Below, one piece after another: positions 8,793 to 17,470 of a stretch of DNA of 64,000 nucleotides. A program made the translations under genes and the position numbers. How positions within the stretch are numbered: the stretch's first letter is position 1; each line of letters opens with the position of its first letter. This DNA is from Leekyejoonella antrihumi (GTDB taxonomy: Bacteria > Actinomycetota > Actinomycetes > Actinomycetales > Dermatophilaceae): contig NZ_VCQV01000010.1 of assembly GCF_007845645.1 (NCBI RefSeq), positions 1 to 64,000 of the forward strand, given 5' to 3'. Below the pieces are notes generated by a model. It did no database searches. It saw only the letters and a program-made list of their open reading frames with translations, and was not told the origin of the DNA.

Positions 8793-9587
8793 TCACGTGC
8801 CAGGGATGGTGCCTCGGCGCGTCCAACGGGCGGTGAGCGCCTCGGACCCGCGAGCGACAAGTGCGACGTCTGCTCCGACGAGGATGAACTGAGCGCCGGC
8901 GTCGAGGTAGGACTCTGCCTGGGTGGGGTCGAACGCATTGACGCCAACCGGTTTACCCGCGGCTTTGACGGACTCGAACGCCCGCAGGACCGCAGCGATC
9001 ACCTCGGGGTGCATCTGCTGTCCGATCAGTCCCATCGACGCGGCCAGGTCGCCCGGCCCGACGAACACGCCGTCGATGCCGTCGACCGCCGCGATGGCGG
9101 CGGCGTTGTCGACGCCTTCGGCAGTCTCGACCTGGACGAAGAGCGCGACGTGGTCATCCGCGTCGCGCAGGTAGCCTTCCACGCGGCTCCAGCGTCCGGA
9201 CCGAGCAAACGCGGAACCTATCCCGCGCACTCCCCGCGGGGGGTAGTGCATTGCGGCGACGACATCGTGCGCCTGCTGCGGTGTAGAAACCATGGGGACC
9301 AGGATGTTCTGGGCACCCAGGTCGAGGACCTGCTTGATGGTCACACTGTCGCCGGACGACACGCGCACGACCGGCAGACTGGGGTATGCGGCGACAGCCT
9401 GCAGCTGCGCCAGGACCGATGCCAGCCCGTTGGGGGAGTGCTCCATGTCGATGAGCACCCAGTCCAGGCCGGCGCCCGCAGCGATCTCCGCCATGACTGG
9501 GCTGCCTGAGCAGACCCACATCCCGGCGAGCGGGCGGGTCGTCTCGGCGAGCCGGTGGCGGAAGGTCTGGGTCAGATGAAGCGGCAT
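8793..9587 (-). CDS. hpaI: 4-hydroxy-2-oxoheptane-1,7-dioate aldolase
   Basis: A 264-residue class II HpcH/HpaI aldolase. It cleaves 4-hydroxy-2-oxoheptanedioate to pyruvate and succinate semialdehyde, the last step of homoprotocatechuate meta-cleavage. The catalytic histidine is in LIDMEHSPN, and the divalent metal ligands are the glutamate in VQVETAEG and the aspartate in GPGDLAASMG. The ATG at 9587 overlaps the end of hpaH by 16 bp, which points to translational coupling. Convergent with the araC-type gene (35 bp between stops). The pathway assignment is strong because hpaH, hpaD and hpaE follow directly upstream. Confidence 0.93.
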   Translation of the reverse strand: MPLHLTQTFRHRLAETTRPLAGMWVCSGSPVMAEIAAGAGLDWVLIDMEHSPNGLASVLAQLQAVAAYPSLPVVRVSSGDSVTIKQVLDLGAQNILVPMVSTPQQAHDVVAAMHYPPRGVRGIGSAFARSGRWSRVEGYLRDADDHVALFVQVETAEGVDNAAAIAAVDGIDGVFVGPGDLAASMGLIGQQMHPEVIAAVLRAFESVKAAGKPVGVNAFDPTQAESYLDAGAQFILVGADVALVARGSEALTARWTRRGTIPGT

Positions 9588-10357
9588 GAGATCGTCCCCA
9601 GTTGTCGGTAGTCGGCGAGCACCGTGTCACCAGGGTGCACCCACATCGGGCGGGTGAAGGAACCGGCAAGCACGATCTCCCCGGCTTCCAATTGGTCGCC
9701 GTGCGCGGCGAGCTTGTTTGCGAGCCAGGCGACTCCGGTCGCGGGGTGGCCGAGCACGGCCGCGGCGACGCCCGACTCTTCAATGGTCTCGTTCCGGTAG
9801 AGCAGTGCCGAGACCCAGCGCAGGTCGACATCGGCGAGCTTCATCGGGTTCCCGCCGTAGACCATGGCGCCCATGGCGGCGTTGTCGCTGATCGTGTCGA
9901 CGATCGTGCGGCCCTCCATCTCGATCCGACTGGCGAGGATCTCCAGGGCCGGCACGACGAACTCGGTCGCGCGGAGCACATCGAAGATGGTGGCGTCAGG
10001 GCCCTTGACGGGCTCGGCCAGCACGAAGGCGAGCTCGACCTCGATGCGCACGTTCGAGAACCGATTGTGGTCGATGACAGCACCGTTGCTGAAGACCATG
10101 TCCTCGAAGATGGCGCCGTAGTCGGGCTCGGTGATGCCGGTCGCGACCTGCATCACCTTCGAGGTCAGACCGATCTTGCGCCCCACGGGCCGGCGGCCGG
10201 ACGCGATGCCGCGGCGCCGCCACTCCTGTTGCACGGCATACGCATCGTCAACGGTCATCCCGGGATGCCGTGTGGTCAGCAGCGGCACCATGGTGCGGTC
10301 GTGCTCGGCCTGGGCGAGCTCGTCGGCGATCGCGGCAATGGTCTCAGCGTTCAGCAT
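9572..10357 (-). CDS. hpaH: 2-oxohept-4-ene-1,7-dioate hydratase
   Basis: A 261-residue hydratase of the FAH-fold MhpD/HpaH (HpcG) family. It adds water to 2-oxohept-4-ene-1,7-dioate to give 4-hydroxy-2-oxoheptanedioate. Visible family blocks are [12 protein letters not shown], the metal-binding glutamates in [13 protein letters not shown] and the later segment [19 protein letters not shown] 10357 follows AAGGAGG. It lies between hpaD (102 bp upstream gap) and hpaI (16 bp overlap). The position and sequence agree with the homoprotocatechuate route rather than the catechol route. Confidence 0.92.
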   Translation of the reverse strand: MLNAETIAAIADELAQAEHDRTMVPLLTTRHPGMTVDDAYAVQQEWRRRGIASGRRPVGRKIGLTSKVMQVATGITEPDYGAIFEDMVFSNGAVIDHNRFSNVRIEVELAFVLAEPVKGPDATIFDVLRATEFVVPALEILASRIEMEGRTIVDTISDNAAMGAMVYGGNPMKLADVDLRWVSALLYRNETIEESGVAAAVLGHPATGVAWLANKLAAHGDQLEAGEIVLAGSFTRPMWVHPGDTVLADYRQLGTISCRFI

Positions 10358-10459
10358 CCGTGCCTCCTTCGACGCGCATGTTCGGGATCACCGCGGGGGT
10401 CGAGATCGGGGTCCCCGCGAAGTATCGAGTGAGGGACGAGCGAGAACTTCGTGGAGTGA

Positions 10460-11611
10460 TCACAGTTGGTGCCCGAGCTTGTACTCGCCCTGTTTCCAGG
10501 TGGGCATGTCCTCTTCGTCGCGGCGGGTGTAGGAGAACCCGTCGGCGCCGATCGTCACGTCCAGCTCGGAGGTGTCGGTGCGCTCGACGACCGGCTGTGG
10601 GTTGCCGTCGAGGTCGAGCACGAGGGATGCGTCGGTGTACCAGGACGGCACAACCGGGTTGCCCCACCAGTCGCGGCGCTGGTTGTCGTGCACGTCCCAG
10701 GTGACGACCGGGTTGTCCGGGTCTCCGGTGTAGTAGTCCTGCGTGTAGATCTCGATGCGGTGCCCGTCGGGGTCGCGCAGGTAGAGGTAGAACGCGTTGG
10801 AGACGCCGTGCCGGCCCGGTCCGCGCTCGATCGCGTCGGAGCGTCGCAGCGCGCCGAGCTTGTCGCAGATGGCGAGGATGTTGTGCTTCTCGTGGGTTGC
10901 GAATGCCAGGTGGTGCATTCGTGGCCCGGCTCCGCCGGTCATTGCAGTGTCGTGGACGGTCGGTTTGCGACGCATCCAGGCGGCATACACGGTGCCGTCC
11001 TCGTCCTGGATGTCCTCGGTGACTCGGAAGCCGAGGTCTTCCATGTAGGCGACGGCGCGTGGCACGTCGGGGGTGACCTGGTTGAAGTGGTCGATGCGCA
11101 CGAGCGAGCCGGGGGTGTAGAGGTCGTAGCGCCACGCCAACCGGTCTACGTGCTGCACGTCGTAGAAGAACTCGTAGGGAAACCCGAGGGGGTCCTCGAC
11201 ACGTACGGATTCGCCGACGCCCCTGGTCCAGCCTTCTTTTCGGCGCTCGACGCGGCAGCCGAGCTCGGTGTAGAACGCGACGGCGTTGTCGAGGTCCTGC
11301 GGGCTGCGCACCCGGTAGGAGAACGCGGCCGCCGCGGCAACCGGCCCCTTGCGCAGGACGAGGTTGTGATGGATGAACTCCTCGAGCGTGCGCAGGTAGA
11401 CGGCCTGGTCGTCCTCCTCGGTGACGACCAGGCCCAGTACGTCGACATAGAAGTCGCGCGAGCGTTTCAGGTCGGTGACAACGAGCTCCATGTAGGCACA
11501 CCGCAGCACGTCCGGCGGTGGCGCCGACGGGGTCGGTATCGCGTTGCTCGCCCGGATGGGGCTGGTTGCGGTGACGACGGGCTCGGGGGAGCCGGGGGTG
11601 ATCGTGCTCAT
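10460..11611 (-). CDS. hpaD: 3,4-dihydroxyphenylacetate (homoprotocatechuate) 2,3-dioxygenase
   Basis: A 383-residue type I extradiol dioxygenase with two pairs of vicinal-oxygen-chelate modules. It opens the ring of 3,4-dihydroxyphenylacetate to 5-carboxymethyl-2-hydroxymuconate semialdehyde. The sequence is very close to the Brevibacterium fuscum enzyme, including RMHHLAFATHEKHNI, RGPGRHGVSNAFYLY and HRIEIYTQDYYTGDPDNP. The three metal ligands are the histidine in VRIDHFNQVT, the histidine in RMHHLAFA and the glutamate in RIEIYTQ. The N-terminus is about 20 residues longer than the Brevibacterium protein. ATG 11611 lies 3 bp after the hpaE stop with GGAGG upstream. Iron versus manganese use cannot be decided here. 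Confidence 0.96.
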   Translation of the reverse strand: MSTITPGSPEPVVTATSPIRASNAIPTPSAPPPDVLRCAYMELVVTDLKRSRDFYVDVLGLVVTEEDDQAVYLRTLEEFIHHNLVLRKGPVAAAAAFSYRVRSPQDLDNAVAFYTELGCRVERRKEGWTRGVGESVRVEDPLGFPYEFFYDVQHVDRLAWRYDLYTPGSLVRIDHFNQVTPDVPRAVAYMEDLGFRVTEDIQDEDGTVYAAWMRRKPTVHDTAMTGGAGPRMHHLAFATHEKHNILAICDKLGALRRSDAIERGPGRHGVSNAFYLYLRDPDGHRIEIYTQDYYTGDPDNPVVTWDVHDNQRRDWWGNPVVPSWYTDASLVLDLDGNPQPVVERTDTSELDVTIGADGFSYTRRDEEDMPTWKQGEYKLGHQL

Positions 11612-11614
11612 GGG

Positions 11615-13135
11615 TCAGGCCTCCTTGCCGAAGGACGGGTTGTGCGCCGTGCCCAAGGTGATGTGCACCGCCTGTTGGTCGGTGTAGAAGTCGATCGAGC
11701 GATAGCCGCCCTCGTGGCCGAGCCCGGAGGCCTTCACTCCGCCGAATGGGGTGCGCAGGTCGCGCACGTTGTTGGAGTTCAGCCACACCATGCCGGCTTC
11801 GACAGATTGTGCGAAGTTGTGCGCACGCTTGAGATCATTTGTCCAGATATATGCTGCGAGACCGTATTTCGTGTTGTTTGCGAGCTTGAGCGCTTCCTCG
11901 TCCGTGTCGAACGGGGTGATCGCGACGATCGGTCCGAAGATCTCCTCCTGGAAGATCCGGGCCTCTGGCGGAACGTCCGCGAACACGGTCGGCGCGATGA
12001 AGTTGCCGGTCTCGAATCCTTCGGGGCGGCCACCACCGGCGACCAGGCGCCCTTCGGTCTTGCCGATCTCGACATAGCTCATGACCTTCTCGTAGTGCTC
12101 AGGATGCACCAGCGCCCCGACCTCGGTCGCCGGGTCGTGCGGGTAGCCGACGACGACGCGCTTGGCTTGCTCGGCGTATCTTCTGACGAACTCGTCGTAG
12201 ATGTCGTGCTGTACAAGGATGCGCGAACCCGCGGTGCACCGCTCGCCGTTGAGGGAGAAGACCCCGAATACGGTCGCGTCGATCGCGGCGTCCAGGTCGG
12301 CGTCGGCGAAAACGACCGCCGGCGACTTCCCGCCGAGTTCCATGGAAAGGCCCTTGAGGAACGGCGCGGCGTTGGCGAAGATCAGCTGTCCGGTCGTGCT
12401 TTCCCCGGTGAACGAGATGAGCGGCACGCCGGGATGCTTGACGAGTGCGTCGCCGGCCTCCTCGCCGAGTCCGTTGATCAGGTTGAACACGCCCTGCGGT
12501 AGGCCGGCCTCCTCGAAGATGCCGGCCCACAGGGAGGCCGACAGGGGCGTGAACTCGGCCGGTTTGAGAACGACGGTGTTGCCCGTCGCCAGCGCGGGTC
12601 CGAGCTTCCACGACTCGAGCATGAACGGGGTGTTCCACGGCGTGATCAGTCCGGCAACGCCGATCGGCTTGCGGTTCACATAGTTGATCTGCCGGCCCGG
12701 CACCTTGTAGGTGTCGTCCGCCTGCGCCACGATGAGATCTGCGAAGAAGCGGAAGTTCTCCGCCGCCCGCTTGGCCTGGCCGAGCGCCTGGGTGATCGGC
12801 AATCCGGAGTCGTACGACTCGAGCTCGGCGAGCCGCGAGTCGCGCGAGGCGACGATGTCGGCGACGCGGTGCAGCACGCGGGATCGTTCACGCGGCAGCA
12901 TCCGCGGCCACGGGCCTTCCCGGAAGGCCCGTTGCGCGGCAGCCACTGCCTTGTCGATGTCGGCCCGCTTGCCCGCGGCGGCCTGCAGGTAGGTCTTGTT
13001 CGAGACCGGGTCGAGAACCTCGAACGTGGCGCCATCCACGGAGTCGATGAATTTGCCGTCGACGTAGTGCTGGATGTGATTCGGCAGGTCCGCGGGAACG
13101 CGGTGCGAGGTCGCGGCGGGTGAGGTGTCGGTCAT
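11615..13135 (-). CDS. hpaE: 5-carboxymethyl-2-hydroxymuconate semialdehyde dehydrogenase
   Basis: A 506-residue NAD-dependent aldehyde dehydrogenase. It oxidises the ring-cleavage product of HpaD to 5-carboxymethyl-2-hydroxymuconate. The catalytic glutamate is in SMELGGKSPAVVF, the nucleophile cysteine in NGERCTAGSRIL and the C-terminal signature in PFGGVKASGLGHEGG. ATG 13135 follows GGAGG at about six bases. It is 3 bp upstream of hpaD, so the two are certainly cotranscribed. The HpaE assignment over a general aldehyde dehydrogenase rests on the hpaD linkage plus HpaE-like NHIQHYVDGKF and GGYRSIDFYTDQQAVH segments. Confidence 0.93.
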   Translation of the reverse strand: MTDTSPAATSHRVPADLPNHIQHYVDGKFIDSVDGATFEVLDPVSNKTYLQAAAGKRADIDKAVAAAQRAFREGPWPRMLPRERSRVLHRVADIVASRDSRLAELESYDSGLPITQALGQAKRAAENFRFFADLIVAQADDTYKVPGRQINYVNRKPIGVAGLITPWNTPFMLESWKLGPALATGNTVVLKPAEFTPLSASLWAGIFEEAGLPQGVFNLINGLGEEAGDALVKHPGVPLISFTGESTTGQLIFANAAPFLKGLSMELGGKSPAVVFADADLDAAIDATVFGVFSLNGERCTAGSRILVQHDIYDEFVRRYAEQAKRVVVGYPHDPATEVGALVHPEHYEKVMSYVEIGKTEGRLVAGGGRPEGFETGNFIAPTVFADVPPEARIFQEEIFGPIVAITPFDTDEEALKLANNTKYGLAAYIWTNDLKRAHNFAQSVEAGMVWLNSNNVRDLRTPFGGVKASGLGHEGGYRSIDFYTDQQAVHITLGTAHNPSFGKEA

Positions 13136-13187
13136 AGGTGCCTCCGGAGAAGACGGTTATGCGGTGGATTGTGGATCATCAGCGGAA

Positions 13188-13901
13188 TCATGGGGCGATG
13201 ACGTGCCTGTCGAGTGATGCGCTGGTCGGCGCGCCGGGGTGCTCGACGGCCAGGAACGCCGCCAGCGTCGCGGCGCGGTGCTCCCGGGCTGCGGCCTCGA
13301 CCTCCGCCACGGGGGCCCGGTCCTCGATGAGCCGCAGGATGGTTTCGTGCTCCTGCACCGATCCGCGCGCCCGCCCAGGGACGAAGGAGAACGTCGAGTC
13401 GCGCAGGTTTCCCAGCCGGCCCCACTCGGCCGTGACCAGGTCGAGCAGCCGCGGGTTGGGGCAGTGGGTGAAGAGCATGGAGTGGAACTGCTGGTTCTGC
13501 GCGGTGAACGCGTGCGGGTCGAAGTGCTCCAGACCCTGGGTCATCTGCGTGTTGACCTGGCGCGCCGCACGGACGTCCTCAGGCGTCATCAACTGGGCGG
13601 ACAACGCGGTGGCCGCGCCCTCGAGGATGCCGAGAGTCTGCATGCTGTGCCGGTACTGCGTGTCATCGACCATGGAGACGTGCGCCCCGACGTTGGGCTC
13701 GTAGGTCACCAGTGTCTCGGCCTCGAGCCGCCGGATGGCTTCGCGCACCGGCACAACGCTCATCTGAAGCTCGCCGGCGATACGGCCCAGCACCAGCCGG
13801 TAGCCGGGGGAGTATTCGTTCCGGGCGATTCGCTCCTTGATGACGTGGTACGCCACCTGTGACTTGCTCTGAGCGGGGGCAGTGCGTGGGGTGTCACTCA
13901 T
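13188..13901 (-). CDS. GntR-family (FCD/FadR subfamily) transcriptional regulator
   Basis: A 237-residue regulator. The N-terminal winged helix-turn-helix (about residues 12-80) contains VVPVREAIRRLEAETLV, a GntR recognition region. The all-helical C-terminal FCD ligand domain follows (about 90-220), with the metal/ligand histidine region in QFHSMLFTH. ATG 13901 overlaps the end of the FAH-RraA gene by 8 bp, and hpaE begins 52 bp downstream. Embedding inside the hpa operon suggests it senses a pathway intermediate and represses the operon. A candidate operator is the palindrome at 15426-15439. FCD proteins usually bind small carboxylic acids. Confidence 0.88.
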   Translation of the reverse strand: MSDTPRTAPAQSKSQVAYHVIKERIARNEYSPGYRLVLGRIAGELQMSVVPVREAIRRLEAETLVTYEPNVGAHVSMVDDTQYRHSMQTLGILEGAATALSAQLMTPEDVRAARQVNTQMTQGLEHFDPHAFTAQNQQFHSMLFTHCPNPRLLDLVTAEWGRLGNLRDSTFSFVPGRARGSVQEHETILRLIEDRAPVAEVEAAAREHRAATLAAFLAVEHPGAPTSASLDRHVIAP

Positions 13902-15381
13902 GGTCGGTGTCCGCTAGGTAGCGTTGCCGCCACTCGGAGTTCATCGGGAACAGTCCCTCGATCGGATGCCCTTCGGCAACCTGCTGCGCGACCCAGGCGT
14001 CCTCATCCTCCTTCGCCAGCGTCGCGTCGACGACTTCCTCGGCGATCGACGGAGGGATGACGACGACGCCGTCCCGGTCGCCCACGATGATGTCGTGGGG
14101 CTGCACGGTGGCACCCCCGCAGGCGATGGTCAGGTCGAAGTCCCATGGCACGTGCTTACGGCCCAGGACCGCCGGGTGGGCTGCCTTGGCGTAGACGGGA
14201 ATTCCGATCTCGTGCACGGCGTCGTAGTCGCGCACGGCGCCATCGGTGACGATGCCGGCGGCTCCGCGCGTCTTGGCACGCAGCGCCAGGATGTCGCCGA
14301 GGGTGCCGGCGCCGACCTCTCCGCGGGCCTCGATGACCAGGACTTCCCCCGAGTCGACCGCGTCGAACGCTCGCTTCTGGGCGTTGTACCCGCCACCGTG
14401 GGAGGTGAAGAGGTCTTCTCGGTTGGGCACGAACCGCAGCGTCTTTGCCGTGCCGACGAGCTTGGCCTCCGGCCGCAGTGGCTGGACTCCGTCGATGAGG
14501 ACGTTGTTGAGGCCGCGCTTGCGCAGCTGGGCGGACAGGCCTGCCACGGGGGCCTTCTCGAGCTTGGCGCGCAGCTCCACTGACAACGCGGGCGCCTGTT
14601 CCGGTAGGCCGGCCGCCTCGGGCGAGCCCCATGCGGCCACCCGTTGCGCGTCGTCTGCGTGCGGCAGCGAACCGAGGCGCTCGTCATACGCCGGATGCCG
14701 GCCGGCGGTCACGGTGGTCGCGAGCCGTCCGGAGGTTGGCGCGCCCGGCGCGGTGGGAGCGTCGACCTCAACCTCCACGACGTCGCCGGGCACGACGACG
14801 CCTGACCCGGCAGGCGTGCCCGTGAGGATCACGTCACCCGTTTCGAGCGTGAGGTGCTGTGACAGATCGGCCACGAACTGAGGGAGGGGAAAGAGCAGAC
14901 CCGCAGTGGTGTCCTCCTGTGCCAGAGAGCCGTTCACCCACGTGCGCACACGAAGCGTGCCAGGGTCGACACTGCGTGCGTCGATCAGGTCCGGCCCGAT
15001 CGGCGTGAACCCGTCCCCGCCCTTGGAGCGGACGTTCGAACCCTTGTCGTTCGCCCGCAGGTCGTAGAGCCCGAAGTCGTTGGCAGCGGTGACCGATGCG
15101 ACGTGATCCCAGGCGTCCTCCAGGGACACGCGCCTGGCCGGGCTGCCGATCACCAGGGCGATCTCGCCCTCGAACGCGAGCAGCTCGGTGCCACCCGGAC
15201 GCTCGATCGTGCCACCCGATTCGCCGACCGAGCTCGACGGTTTGAGGAAGTAGGAGGGGTGCTCAGGGCGCCGGCCACGCTGGTCGGCGCGCGAGGCATA
15301 GCTGAGATGCACTGCGATGATCTTGCCAGGGCGGGCACTGCGACCGCTGGTCCTGGTCTCATGGTCGATCTGCTCGGACAC
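13894..15381 (-). CDS. FAH-family isomerase/decarboxylase fused to an RraA-like domain
   Basis: A 495-residue two-domain protein. The N-terminal part (about residues 15-240) is a fumarylacetoacetate-hydrolase fold of the HpaG type, with YFLKPSSSVGESGG, the metal-binding FEGEIALVIG, NDFGLYDLRANDKGSN and VILTGTPAGSG. The C-terminal part (about 280-480) is an RraA/4-hydroxy-4-methyl-2-oxoglutarate aldolase-like domain. Its substrate/metal block GTLGDILALRAKTRGAAG and DGAVRDYDAV look intact. HpaG normally has two FAH domains that decarboxylate and isomerise the HpaE product; here the second is replaced by an RraA domain. The GTG at 15381, preceded by GGAGAG, is preferred over the 27 codons upstream, which cover the operator region. 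It is first in the hpa operon. The reaction of the RraA half is unknown; aldolase or decarboxylase are the family options. Confidence 0.85.
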   Translation of the reverse strand: MSEQIDHETRTSGRSARPGKIIAVHLSYASRADQRGRRPEHPSYFLKPSSSVGESGGTIERPGGTELLAFEGEIALVIGSPARRVSLEDAWDHVASVTAANDFGLYDLRANDKGSNVRSKGGDGFTPIGPDLIDARSVDPGTLRVRTWVNGSLAQEDTTAGLLFPLPQFVADLSQHLTLETGDVILTGTPAGSGVVVPGDVVEVEVDAPTAPGAPTSGRLATTVTAGRHPAYDERLGSLPHADDAQRVAAWGSPEAAGLPEQAPALSVELRAKLEKAPVAGLSAQLRKRGLNNVLIDGVQPLRPEAKLVGTAKTLRFVPNREDLFTSHGGGYNAQKRAFDAVDSGEVLVIEARGEVGAGTLGDILALRAKTRGAAGIVTDGAVRDYDAVHEIGIPVYAKAAHPAVLGRKHVPWDFDLTIACGGATVQPHDIIVGDRDGVVVIPPSIAEEVVDATLAKEDEDAWVAQQVAEGHPIEGLFPMNSEWRQRYLADTDHE

Positions 15382-15425
15382 GGCGTCTCTCTCCGTTTGA
15401 TCTTTGGCCTTTACGACGTATCTCA

Positions 15426-15439
15426 GATCGTATACGATC
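15426..15439. promoter_or_regulatory. 14-bp perfect palindrome GATCGTATACGATC, candidate GntR operator
   Basis: A perfect dyad lies in the 137-bp divergent region between the FAH-RraA gene (start 15381) and mobA (start 15519). FadR/VanR-type GntR proteins commonly bind short palindromes of this size with a central TATAC-like core, and such a regulator is encoded in the same operon at 13188-13901. Its position would let it control both directions. Confidence 0.6.
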
Positions 15440-15518
15440 GCAGAATGCTCAGCAACCGTCACTGAACAGACCGTGCTGAGGATGACGACTCACGACGAAG
15501 GCTCAGGTGAGAGGACCC

Positions 15519-17426
15519 ATGCAGTTTCACCACTACGGCTACGTGTCCGGAGATCCGCGCGTCAGTCGCGCTGCGGCGGCCGGCATCAACCGTCCGCTCG
15601 AGCTGCCCGATGAGGTCGATGTGCTCATCGTCGGCAGCGGACCCGCCGGCATGCTGCTGGCTGCACAGCTGTCGCAGTTCCCGAGCATCACGACACGCAT
15701 CATCGAGCGGCGTCCTGGTCGTCTCGAGATCGGCCAGGCGGACGGCATCCAGGCCCGCAGCGTCGAGACCTTCCAGGCCTTCGGCTTCGCCGACCAGATC
15801 ATCGCCGAGGCCTACCGCATCACGTCGATGAGCTTCTGGGCGCCGGACCCGGCCGACCCCGGCTGCATCATCCGGACCTCGCGGGAGGTCGACGACGCGC
15901 ACGGCATCAGCGAGTTCCCGCACCTCATCGTCAACCAGGCACGCGTCCTGGACTACTTCGCCGACGTGGCGGCGGCCTCGCCATCCCGAATGAGACCGGA
16001 CTACGGACTGGAGTGCCTTGACGTCACGGTCGGCGACCCCGATGAGATGAGCCATCCCGTCACCGTGACGCTGCGGCACACCGCCGGTGAGCACAACGGT
16101 GAACAGCGGCGGGTTCACGCCAAGTACGTCGTCGGCTGTGACGGAGCCCGCAGCAGGGTCCGTGATGCGATTGGCCGCCGGATGACCGGGAGTCAGGCCC
16201 TGCACGCGTGGGCCGTGATGGACGTTCTGGCGGTCACCGACTTCCCCGACATCCGCACCAAGTGCGCCATTCAGTCGGAACACGGCAGCATCCTGCACAT
16301 TCCGCGGGAGGGCGGGTACCTGTTCCGGATGTATGTCGATCTGGGGCAGGTCACCGAGAACGACAAGGGCGCCATCCGGGCGACGCCGGTCGAGGCAGCG
16401 ATCTCGAAGGCGAACGAGATCCTGCACCCGTACACGCTGGACGTGAGGGACGTCGCCTGGTACAGCGTGTATGAGGTCGGGCACCGGTTGACGGACAAGT
16501 TCGACGATGTGCCGCAGGGCGAGGCCCGGACGCCGCGCGTGTTCATCGCGGGGGACGCGTGCCACACGCACAGCGCGAAGGCCGGCCAGGGCATGAACGT
16601 GTCGATGCAGGACGCCTTCAACCTCGGTTGGAAGCTGGCCCACGTCCTCGACGGCCGCAGTCCGGAGTCCCTACTGTCCACCTACTCGGCGGAGCGGCAG
16701 GTCATCGCGAAGAACCTCATCGACTTCGACAAGGAGTGGTCCACGCTCATGGCGAAGGCGCCGGAGGAGTTCGACGACCCGAAGGCGCTCGGCGAGTTCT
16801 ACACGGCGACAGCGGAGTTCCCCGCCGGATTCATGACCGAGTATCAGGCATCGCTGATCGTCAGTGACACGCTCCACCAGGAGCTGGCGGTCGGCCTCCC
16901 GGTCGGCAAGCGTTTCAAGTCAGCGCGGGTGGTGCGGGTCGCAGACACAACTCCGCGCCAGTTGGGGCACCACCATCGAGCGGACGGTCGCTGGCGCATC
17001 TACGCGTTCGCGGATCGGCCCGGTCCGGGAGAGGGGTCCCAGCTGACCGACTGGGCCACGTGGCTCGGCGAGGCACCCGAGTCGCCGCTGCTCGCCTTCA
17101 CCCCCGAGGGTGCCGGCGCTGACAGCGTCTTCGACGTCAAGGTGGTGTATCAGCAGCAGTTGGAGCAGATCGAGCTGGGCCGTGTTCCGCAGATCTTTCT
17201 GCCCCGCAGCGGTCCGTTCGAGCTCATCGACTACGAGAAGGTCTACGGCACCATCCCCGGCGAGGACATCTTCGACGTGCGCGGCATCGACCGCTCGGGC
17301 TGCGTCGTCGTCGTGCGACCGGACCAGTATGTCGCCGCGGTGCTTCCCCTGACCAAGACTGCAGCACTGACAGCGTTCTTCAGTCCCATCATGCTGCCCC
17401 AGCGAGCTGTGGCTGTCCAAGGCTGA
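15519..17426 (+). CDS. mobA: 3-hydroxybenzoate 4-monooxygenase
   Basis: A 635-residue class A flavoprotein hydroxylase that converts 3-hydroxybenzoate to protocatechuate with NADPH and O2. It matches Comamonas MobA closely: the N-terminal MQFHHYGYVSGDP, FAD fold DVLIVGSGPAGMLLAAQL, YVVGCDGARSRVR (DG motif) and RVFIAGDACHTHSAKAGQGM (GD motif). It also has the MobA-type C-terminal thioredoxin-like domain ending in VVVRPDQYVAAVLPL. The chosen ATG at 15519 gives the MobA-like N-terminus with GAGAGGA upstream; a GTG at 15507 would add four residues. It is divergent from the hpa operon and followed by an MFS transporter 44 bp downstream. Product feeds the pca genes further right. Confidence 0.93.
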   Translation: MQFHHYGYVSGDPRVSRAAAAGINRPLELPDEVDVLIVGSGPAGMLLAAQLSQFPSITTRIIERRPGRLEIGQADGIQARSVETFQAFGFADQIIAEAYRITSMSFWAPDPADPGCIIRTSREVDDAHGISEFPHLIVNQARVLDYFADVAAASPSRMRPDYGLECLDVTVGDPDEMSHPVTVTLRHTAGEHNGEQRRVHAKYVVGCDGARSRVRDAIGRRMTGSQALHAWAVMDVLAVTDFPDIRTKCAIQSEHGSILHIPREGGYLFRMYVDLGQVTENDKGAIRATPVEAAISKANEILHPYTLDVRDVAWYSVYEVGHRLTDKFDDVPQGEARTPRVFIAGDACHTHSAKAGQGMNVSMQDAFNLGWKLAHVLDGRSPESLLSTYSAERQVIAKNLIDFDKEWSTLMAKAPEEFDDPKALGEFYTATAEFPAGFMTEYQASLIVSDTLHQELAVGLPVGKRFKSARVVRVADTTPRQLGHHHRADGRWRIYAFADRPGPGEGSQLTDWATWLGEAPESPLLAFTPEGAGADSVFDVKVVYQQQLEQIELGRVPQIFLPRSGPFELIDYEKVYGTIPGEDIFDVRGIDRSGCVVVVRPDQYVAAVLPLTKTAALTAFFSPIMLPQRAVAVQG

Positions 17427-17470
17427 GCGCCGGCAACGCGGCCGGCTCGGAGTTCACGAAAGGCATACTC

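Noticed and set aside
15459-16643. Minus-strand open frame of 394 codons opposite mobA
   Set aside because: Antisense shadow of mobA, which aligns from end to end with 3-hydroxybenzoate 4-monooxygenase.
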